A program made the position numbers and the translations under genes. This document shows positions 4,411 to 10,053 of a DNA stretch of 10,053 bases, piece after piece. The notes below the pieces were generated by a model that was not told where the DNA came from, did not search any database, and saw nothing but the letters and a program-made list of their open reading frames with translations. This DNA is from Nonomuraea sp. (lineage in GTDB: Bacteria; Actinomycetota; Actinomycetes; Streptosporangiales; Streptosporangiaceae). Within the stretch, counting starts at the first letter, position 1. Each line of letters starts with the position of its first letter. Location: positions 1 to 10,053 of the forward strand of contig JABFVJ010000352.1 in the NCBI GenBank assembly GCA_013362835.1, in the 5' to 3' direction.

Positions 4411-7358
4411 GAGCCGGGGGCCGGCGTCCCGCCAGGAGAAACGTCGCCGTCCTGTTCATCGACATCGTCGGGTCGACCGAGCTCGCCGAACGGCTGGACC
4501 CCGAACTGCTCCTGCAGATCCTGGAGCGCTACTACGACGCCTGCCGTACCGAGATCTTCCAGCGCGGCGGCGTGGTGGAGAAGTACATCGGCGACGCCAT
4601 CATGGCCGTCTTCGGCGTCCCGGTCAGCCGCGAGGACGACGCGCTCAGGGCGGTGCTGGCCGCCGAACGGGCGATGGCGGCGGTGCACCGGCTCAGCGCG
4701 GAGCTCGCCCCGACCCACGGGGTCAGCCTGGACGCCCACTGCGGGATCGCCTTCGGCCAGGTGATGGTGGTGGAGACCCCGGGCGCCGACGTACGGGTGA
4801 TCGGCGACACGGTCAACACCGCGGCCCGGCTGCAGTCGGCGGCCGGCGACGGCGAGATCCTGCTGGGCGACGACGTGGCCAGGCTCGTACGCCAGCACGC
4901 GGTCCTGGACGACGTCCCGCCCCTCACCCTCAAGGGCAAGCGGGAGCCCGTACGCGCCTGGCGGCTGGTCACCGTCGACCCGGAGCGCGAGGAGCCCGAG
5001 TCGGACACGATCCCGCTGATCGGCAGGGAGGAGGAGCTGCGCCAGCTCACCGCCCTCCACGACCGGGTCGTCAGGGAACGGCGCTGCGGCATGGCCACCC
5101 TCCTGGGCCTGCCGGGCATCGGCAAGTCCAGGCTGGTCAGGGAATTCCTGCGGAACCTGCCCGACGACGTGCGCGTGCTCACCGGCCGCTGCCCCTCCTA
5201 CGGCCTCGGCGCCACCTACCGGCCGATCCTGGAGATGCTGGAGCCGCTCGACCTCGACGAAGAGGGCGGGCCCGGCTGCGCGGGCGCCCTGCGCGGGCTG
5301 ACCGCCGGGATCGCCGAGATCGCGCAGGCCGTACGCGCCCTCTTCGAGACGCTCGCCGAGCACCGGCCGCTGGTCGTGGTGCTGGACGACCTGCAGTGGG
5401 CCGAGCCCACCCTGCTCGACCTGGTCGAGGACTGCGTGGCCTGGCTGAGCGACGTGCCCGTGCTGTTCGTCTGCGTCACCAGGCCCGAGCTGTACGAGGG
5501 CCGTCCCTCCTGGGGCGGCGGCATGGCCTGCGCCCTGGCCCTGGAGGTCGGTCCGCTCAGCCGGCCGCACACCGCGAGTCTGGTGGCCGAGCTGTGCGCG
5601 GGACGGGCCGACGTCCTGGCCCACGACGAGGACACCGTGCACCGGCGCGTCACCTCGGGTTGCGACGGTAACCCGCTCTTCGCCGAACTGATGCTGGAGA
5701 CCGTCGTGGAGGGCGCCGGCTCGCTGCCGCCGACCGTCCAGGCGCTGCTCGGCGCCCGGCTCGACCGGCTGGACCGGCCCGAACGCGAGGTGCTGGAACG
5801 GGCGGCGACCGTGGGCGAGACCTTCACCGCCGACCAGGTGGGCGCCCTGCTCGACACCGAGGAGCCGGACACCGCCGGGCCGCTGCGCAGGCTCCAGCGC
5901 GAACGGCTGATCAGACGCACCCCCCTCACCGGCTGCTACGAGTTCACCCAGACCCTCACCAGGGAGACCGTCTACGCGCTGACCAGCAAGGAGCTGCGGG
6001 CCGGCTGGCACCGGCGGCTGGCCGGCCTGCTGGGCGTGAGCGCTCTTCCCGGCGACGTCAGCCACCACCTGCTGACCGCCTGCCGCTTCACCAGGGAGGT
6101 GCGGCCGGGCGACCCGCTGCTGCCCGAGCTCATCGACCGGGCCGCCGCCTCGCTCATCGCCGACGGCGGCAGAGCCCTGCACCGCCGCGACCTGCCCGCC
6201 GCCATCGCGCTGCTGGAGAGCGGCAGGGAGATGCTCCCGCCGGGCAGGGCCGAACACCGCTCGTTGGCCGTCAGGATCAGCGACGCCCACCACGCCAGGG
6301 GCGAGAACGACGAGGCCGCCGCCGCCCTGGACCGCGCGGAGGAGCTGCTGCCGGGCGACCCGCGTAACGAGCTCACCTGCGCGATCCAGCGGGAGATCCT
6401 CGCGCTGCGCTCGGGCGGCCGCGCGCCGCGGCTCGAACCGCTGCGCGCCAGGCTGGCCGGGGACGGCGACGACGAGCTCAGCTGGTGCCGCTTCCACCTG
6501 CTGGAGGCGCTGGCGCACAGCGAGGACGGCCGGTTCGGCGCGGCGGAGCGGGCCCTGCGTGACGGGCTCGTCCTGGCCAGGGCGATGGGCGACTCCTACG
6601 AGGAGGACCGGCTGCTCGGCGGGATCTGCGAGCTGGTCCAGTGGTCGCCGACGCCCGTGGGCGAAGGGCTCGCGCTCTGCGCCGACCTGCTGGCCCGCTT
6701 CGCCAGCGACCGCACCCTGCTGGTCCCCGTCCTGCTCGCCAGGGCCAGGCTGCTCGCCCTCTCCGACGACCTCGAACACGCCCACCTCGCGCTCGACACC
6801 GCCGCCCACTACGCCGACGAGCTGCGCCTCAGCCTCTCGACCATCGCGATCATCCAGGTCCGCGGCCTGGTCGAGTCCCTGGACGGCAGGCACGAGCGGG
6901 CCCGCGAGCTGTTCGTACGAGCCGGGGCGGCGCTGCGGGCCGCCGGGCACGAGTCGCCCGCCGCCACCCTGGAGGTCTACGCCGCCCGCGAAAGCCTCAG
7001 GCTGGGCGAGGTACGGCGGGCCGAGGCGGAACTGGGCGCGGAGGAGGCGGGCCCACGCCAGTTGCGCGGCGAGCTGACGGCGGCGGCCGTACGGGCCAGG
7101 ATCGCCTCGCTCGACGGCGACCACGCGCGCGCCCTGGACGCGGCCGAACGCCTGGACGGCATGCTCGCCGCCACCGACGACCCCTGCCTGCACGGCGACG
7201 CCCTGTTCGAGATCGCCCAGATCCAGCGGGACGCCGCCAGGGACCCGGCCGCCGCCGCCCGCCGGGCCCTCGACGCCTACCTGAGCAAGGGCGCCGGCCT
7301 GCTGGTGCACAGAGTCCGAAGCTGGATCACCGAGGTCGGACGTCCGCGAATGGAGTAG
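4407..7358 (+). CDS. Class III nucleotide cyclase fused to AAA/STAND-type ATPase and helical repeats
   Basis: The 983-residue protein has an N-terminal adenylate/guanylate cyclase domain (about 12-188), an ATPase (about 203-420) and a long alpha-helical TPR-like region to the end. Cyclase residues look intact: metal-binding Asp19 (FIDIVGST) and Asp63 (GDAIMAVFG), Lys59, Asp134 in VIGDTVNTAAR, and transition-state Asn137 and Arg141. Cyclic nucleotide synthesis is therefore plausible, and Lys/Asp in the base-recognition positions favours ATP. The ATPase has Walker A GLPGIGKS (234-241) and Walker B VVVLDD (323-328) followed by LQWAEP. No C-terminal LuxR helix-turn-helix is present, unlike many related LAL regulators, so it signals through nucleotide or partner rather than by binding DNA itself. 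There is no signal peptide or membrane segment. It is coupled to the leader-like gene by ATGA and followed 7 bases later by the protease gene. Confidence 0.93.
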   Translation: MRAGGRRPARRNVAVLFIDIVGSTELAERLDPELLLQILERYYDACRTEIFQRGGVVEKYIGDAIMAVFGVPVSREDDALRAVLAAERAMAAVHRLSAELAPTHGVSLDAHCGIAFGQVMVVETPGADVRVIGDTVNTAARLQSAAGDGEILLGDDVARLVRQHAVLDDVPPLTLKGKREPVRAWRLVTVDPEREEPESDTIPLIGREEELRQLTALHDRVVRERRCGMATLLGLPGIGKSRLVREFLRNLPDDVRVLTGRCPSYGLGATYRPILEMLEPLDLDEEGGPGCAGALRGLTAGIAEIAQAVRALFETLAEHRPLVVVLDDLQWAEPTLLDLVEDCVAWLSDVPVLFVCVTRPELYEGRPSWGGGMACALALEVGPLSRPHTASLVAELCAGRADVLAHDEDTVHRRVTSGCDGNPLFAELMLETVVEGAGSLPPTVQALLGARLDRLDRPEREVLERAATVGETFTADQVGALLDTEEPDTAGPLRRLQRERLIRRTPLTGCYEFTQTLTRETVYALTSKELRAGWHRRLAGLLGVSALPGDVSHHLLTACRFTREVRPGDPLLPELIDRAAASLIADGGRALHRRDLPAAIALLESGREMLPPGRAEHRSLAVRISDAHHARGENDEAAAALDRAEELLPGDPRNELTCAIQREILALRSGGRAPRLEPLRARLAGDGDDELSWCRFHLLEALAHSEDGRFGAAERALRDGLVLARAMGDSYEEDRLLGGICELVQWSPTPVGEGLALCADLLARFASDRTLLVPVLLARARLLALSDDLEHAHLALDTAAHYADELRLSLSTIAIIQVRGLVESLDGRHERARELFVRAGAALRAAGHESPAATLEVYAARESLRLGEVRRAEAELGAEEAGPRQLRGELTAAAVRARIASLDGDHARALDAAERLDGMLAATDDPCLHGDALFEIAQIQRDAARDPAAAARRALDAYLSKGAGLLVHRVRSWITEVGRPRME

Positions 7359-7365
7359 GGGAACC

Positions 7366-8250
7366 GTGTCCATGACACCCACGAGCACGCCGCCCTGGCG
7401 CAGGGACCAGCGCGCTCACTTTCCCGGAGTGCCCGCCTGGGGCCTGGCCACCACCCGGGAGCCTCCGGAGAGCTTCGAGGTCAGCCCGCTCGCCGAGGTG
7501 ACCAAGGAGTGGGCCTGGGGCGGCGCCGACGGCTCGGGCGTACGCGTCTGCGTGGTGGACACCGGGGTGGAGGGCTCGCACCCTCGGATCGGCGGCCTGG
7601 AACGGGCGGTCGAGGTCGTCCGGGGAGACGACGGGCTCGTCGTCGCCAACTGCGAACCGGTCGACCCGGCCGGGCACGGCACCGCCTGCGCCGGCGTGAT
7701 CAGGTCGGTCGCCCCCGGCATCTCGATCACCTCGGTCCGCGTGCTCACCGACGGCAAGGCCGGCACGGGCGACGCGCTCATCGCCGGGCTCGGCTGGGCC
7801 ATCGACGAGGGCTACGACCTGGTCAACCTGAGCCTGTCCACCACCAGGTCAGGCTTCCGCGAAGCCCTGTACGAGCTGGCCGACCGCGCCTACTTCCGCC
7901 GCTGCCTGCTGATCGCCGCCGCGCACAACATGCCCGTGCTCAGCTTCCCGTGGATGTTCTCCTCCGTCGTCTCCGTCGCCAGCCACGACGAGGCCGACCC
8001 CCTGACGTACTACTACAACCCGGCTCCTCCCGCCGAGTTCCTCGCCCGGGGGGTCAAGGTGCCGGTCGCCTGGCCGGGCGGGCGCGAGATCCGCAGCACG
8101 GGCAACAGCTTCGCCGCGCCCCACATCGCGGGCATCTGCGCGCTCATCCTGAGCAAGCACCCCTGGCTGACGCCCTTCCAGCTCAAGACGGTCCTGTACC
8201 TGGCAGCCGACAACACCACGAAACCCCATGGAGGGGCCCATGTCCGCTGA
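7366..8250 (+). CDS. Subtilisin-family (S8) serine protease, cytoplasmic
   Basis: The 294-residue subtilase has a complete catalytic triad: Asp65 in VCVVDTG, His104 in GHGTACAG and Ser248 in GNSFAAPH. The likely oxyanion residue is Asn188 (AAAHN). There is no signal peptide, no membrane segment and no long pro-domain; only about 50 residues precede the catalytic core, so it should act inside the cell. The GTG start (7366) follows an AGGGGA stretch closely; ATG at 7372, two codons later, has better spacing from the same site and is an equal alternative. It is the third gene of the operon, and the next gene begins inside its last codons. Subtilases near RiPP genes often remove leaders (LanP, PatA/PatG-like). 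Here the leader-like neighbour suggests the precursor leader or the small paralogue as substrate, by context only. Confidence 0.92.
   Translation: MSMTPTSTPPWRRDQRAHFPGVPAWGLATTREPPESFEVSPLAEVTKEWAWGGADGSGVRVCVVDTGVEGSHPRIGGLERAVEVVRGDDGLVVANCEPVDPAGHGTACAGVIRSVAPGISITSVRVLTDGKAGTGDALIAGLGWAIDEGYDLVNLSLSTTRSGFREALYELADRAYFRRCLLIAAAHNMPVLSFPWMFSSVVSVASHDEADPLTYYYNPAPPAEFLARGVKVPVAWPGGREIRSTGNSFAAPHIAGICALILSKHPWLTPFQLKTVLYLAADNTTKPHGGAHVR
8230..8236 (+). promoter_or_regulatory. Ribosome binding site deciding the GAF-protein start
   Basis: GGAGGGG ends 3 bases before the ATG at 8240. The site overlaps the alternative in-frame ATG at 8228, so 8240 is the better start. Confidence 0.7.
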
Positions 8251-8842
8251 CGACATCGACAGCACGGAACGCCGGCTGCTGCAGTCCATCGTCGAGGTGG
8301 CCCGCCACATGTTCGGCGCCGCCGCCTCCTCGATCTTCCTGGTCGCCCCGGACACCGGCGACCTGGTCTTCGAGGCCGTCTCGGGCGAGGGCGAGAAGGA
8401 GCTGGTCGGCAGCCGCTTCCCGATGGGCACCGGGATCGCCGGCTGGGTGGCGGTCAGCGGCCAGCCCATCGTCGCCGACGACGTCGCCTCGGTGAGCCAG
8501 TTCGCCCAGGACGCCGCGCAGTCCACCGGCTACCTGCCGCGTACGATCATGGCCGCCCCGCTGATCAGGTTCGAGGAGTGCGTCGGGGTGCTCGAAGTGC
8601 TCGACCGGGGGGCCTCGCGCAGCGAGCTCGACGACATGGAGCTGCTCGGCCTGTTCGCCACCCAGGCGGCCTGCGGCCTCGAACTGCTCCTGCGCGTACG
8701 CCGCAGCCGCGAGGAGTACGAGCACCCCGACCCGCGCGAGCTGCTGCGCAGGATCAGCGAACGGCTCCCGGGACGCACCGGGCGGCGCGACGCCGCGGCC
8801 GTGCAGCTGCTCGCGATCGCCGACGGCCTGCTGAGCCCGTGA
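8240..8842 (+). CDS. GAF-domain sensory protein
   Basis: The 200-residue protein consists almost entirely of one GAF domain (about residues 10-152): a starting helix (LLQSIVEVARHMFGA), SSIFLVAPDTGDLVFEAVSG, the MGTGIAGWVAVSGQPI block, MAAPLIRFEECVGVLEVLDR, and a closing helix through LFATQAACGLE. GAF domains bind small ligands, including cyclic nucleotides, or mediate dimerisation. No output domain is attached; the last 45 residues are charged and helical. The NKFDE signature of cNMP-binding GAF domains is not evident, so the ligand is open. The start overlaps the last 11 bases of the protease gene in another frame, showing translational coupling and placing it as fourth gene of the operon. 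Being co-encoded with a cyclase, it could be a receiver of that signal (inference). Confidence 0.9.
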   Translation: MSADDIDSTERRLLQSIVEVARHMFGAAASSIFLVAPDTGDLVFEAVSGEGEKELVGSRFPMGTGIAGWVAVSGQPIVADDVASVSQFAQDAAQSTGYLPRTIMAAPLIRFEECVGVLEVLDRGASRSELDDMELLGLFATQAACGLELLLRVRRSREEYEHPDPRELLRRISERLPGRTGRRDAAAVQLLAIADGLLSP

Positions 8843-8863
8843 TTTCCTCGTCCTGACGGGCAC

Positions 8864-8900
8864 TTCGCTCAGGGCGGCATCGCGGAGCACAATGGCGATG
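8864..8900 (+). promoter_or_regulatory. Possible promoter with overlapping inverted repeat upstream of the ATPase regulator
   Basis: A -35-like TTCGCT (8864-8869) and -10-like CACAAT (8888-8893), 18 bases apart, lie in the 93-base gap between the GAF gene and the next gene. The inverted repeat CATCGC (8878-8883) / GCGATG (8895-8900) brackets the -10 and could be an operator. Both matches are weak, so the call is tentative. Confidence 0.25.
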
Positions 8901-8924
8901 TCGTGGCGAGCGTGAGGACTGCCC

Positions 8925-8931
8925 GAAGGGA
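8925..8931 (+). promoter_or_regulatory. Ribosome binding site for the LAL-like ATPase
   Basis: GAAGGGA ends 4 bases before ATG 8936. It favours that start over the in-frame GTG at 8912, which lacks such a site. Confidence 0.65.
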
Positions 8932-8935
8932 TGAC

Positions 8936-10053
8936 ATGGAAGACAAACGTGTCTGGCCGCTCGTCGGACGCACGGCCGAGTTACGCACTCTCACGGAGGC
9001 GGTGGCCCGGCCCGACCTCGGCGGCGTCGTGGTGGCGGGCCCGGCCGGCGTGGGCAGGACCCGGCTGGCCAGGGAGGCCATCACCCGGCTGGCCGCGCTG
9101 GGCCACCCCACGTCCTGGGCGACGGGCAGCCGGTCGGCCGCGGTGATCCCGCTGGGCGCGCTGCTCCCGCTCGCCCCGCTGGGCGCCGCGGAGACCGGGC
9201 GGCTCTTCGCCCAGTTGGTGGAACGGTTCAGTGAGCCGGCCGGCAAACGCCCGGTGCTGGCGGTCGACGACACCCACCTGCTCGACGGCGCCTCCGCCGC
9301 GCTCGTCCACCAGCTCGCCGCGCACACCAGAACCTTCGTGATCAGCACCGTACGCCAGGGCCCCCGGCCGCCGGACGTGGTCACCGCGTTGTGGAAGGAG
9401 GGCCTGGCCCTGCGCCTGGACCTGCGGCCGCTCGGCGACGACGAGATGGACCTGCTGCTGGAAGGCGGCCTGGGCGGCCCGCCCGACGTCGTCACCGGGC
9501 GTACGCTGCGCCGTCTGGCGGCGGGCAGTCCGCTGGTGCTGCGCGAGCTGGTGCAGGCCGGGCTCGACCACGGCGGGCTGCGGCGCGGCGACGGCCCCTG
9601 GCACCTGCGCGGCCGGATGCGGGTCACCGACAGGCTCGCCGACCTGATCGAGGCGCAGATGCAGGCCGACGACCCCGACGTGCTGGAGGTGCTGGAGGTG
9701 CTGGCCTGCGCCGAGCCGCTCGGCCAGCCCGCCCTTGAGCGGCTGACCGGGAACTCCGCGGTGGTGCGTGCCGAACGCCAGGGCCTGGTCGTGGTCGAGT
9801 CGTCGGGCGCCCGCCACCTGATCAGGCTGGCCATCCCCGCCTACGGCGAGGTGCTGCGCGCCCGCATGCCACGCGCCAGGGCCTGGGCGATCTGGGCCAG
9901 GCTCGCCGAACGCCTGGCCGCCGCGCCGCGCCGCCGCGCCGACGACCCGCTCGAAGTGGCCAGGTGGCGGCTGCGCGCCGGGCTTGGCGCCACGCCCCAG
10001 GAACTGCTGGCCGCCGCGCGCCGCGCCCTGGAACGGATGGAGCCGCACGACGC
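8936..10053 (+). CDS. LAL-like/STAND AAA ATPase regulator, 3' end outside window
   Basis: This open frame of 372 codons continues past the window end. The N-terminus WPLVGRTAELRTL is the usual VGR-x-x-EL entry to the ATPase module of large LuxR (LAL/MalT-like) regulators and related STAND proteins. Walker A reads GPAGVGRT (35-42): the invariant Lys is Arg41 (codon AGG), while Walker B LAVDD (108-112) is intact. Later segments (LRRLAAGSPLVLREL, LEVLEVLACAEPL) fit the NB-ARC/winged-helix part of such ATPases. A C-terminal LuxR helix-turn-helix would be expected outside the window but cannot be seen. Leu16 is encoded by TTA (8981-8983), rare in this DNA. The gene is separated from the preceding operon by 93 bases and may have its own promoter. 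It is probably a pathway regulator, from position and family only. Confidence 0.87.
   Translation, partial: MEDKRVWPLVGRTAELRTLTEAVARPDLGGVVVAGPAGVGRTRLAREAITRLAALGHPTSWATGSRSAAVIPLGALLPLAPLGAAETGRLFAQLVERFSEPAGKRPVLAVDDTHLLDGASAALVHQLAAHTRTFVISTVRQGPRPPDVVTALWKEGLALRLDLRPLGDDEMDLLLEGGLGGPPDVVTGRTLRRLAAGSPLVLRELVQAGLDHGGLRRGDGPWHLRGRMRVTDRLADLIEAQMQADDPDVLEVLEVLACAEPLGQPALERLTGNSAVVRAERQGLVVVESSGARHLIRLAIPAYGEVLRARMPRARAWAIWARLAERLAAAPRRRADDPLEVARWRLRAGLGATPQELLAAARRALERMEPHD

Noticed and set aside
4095..7388. 1097-residue open frame on the minus strand opposite the cyclase-ATPase gene
   Set aside because: It is a shadow frame of GC-rich coding DNA. It has low-complexity Gly/Ala/Gln/Val-rich content and no domain motifs, while the plus strand has intact cyclase and P-loop motifs across the same bases.

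Overview
The window is very GC-rich, densely coded actinobacterial DNA with strong G/C at third codon positions. Frequent AGG arginine codons and the gene families suggest a Streptosporangiales-type genome such as Nonomuraea; this is an inference from composition only. I see no tRNA, rRNA, CRISPR array, insertion sequence or phage gene.

The left half (644-4030, minus strand) is a compact RiPP (ribosomally made, post-translationally modified peptide) locus. In transcription order it encodes an 86-residue precursor with a long acidic helical leader and a C-terminal Cys-x-Cys...Trp core, a radical SAM/SPASM maturase, a stand-alone PqqD-like leader-binding protein, and an FAD-dependent oxidoreductase. 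The three enzyme genes are tightly coupled. A strong stem-loop separates the precursor gene from them and probably sets a high precursor-to-enzyme ratio. An atypical LuxR-type response regulator lies at the left edge (plus strand), convergent with the oxidoreductase gene and overlapping it by 29 bases.

The right half (4210-8842, plus strand) is a divergent operon that starts from the same 179-base intergenic region. It encodes a 66-residue protein that aligns without gaps over about 45 residues with the leader of the RiPP precursor but has no core. Next come a large class III nucleotide cyclase/AAA-type ATPase/TPR-like protein, a signal-less subtilisin-type protease and a small GAF-domain protein. 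After a 93-base gap a second regulator-type ATPase (LAL-like) starts and runs off the right edge.

Working model (inference): the left arm makes and modifies a Cys-containing peptide. The right arm carries a core-less copy of the leader domain, a possible leader peptidase and a cyclic-nucleotide/ATPase/GAF signalling module, and could sense or control the peptide pathway. The shared leader domain between the two divergent transcripts is the best sequence evidence that both arms form one system. From memory, unverified, short actinobacterial proteins of this look are called 'aroma-sacti cluster domain' proteins in NCBI annotation, which would fit a sactipeptide-type locus.
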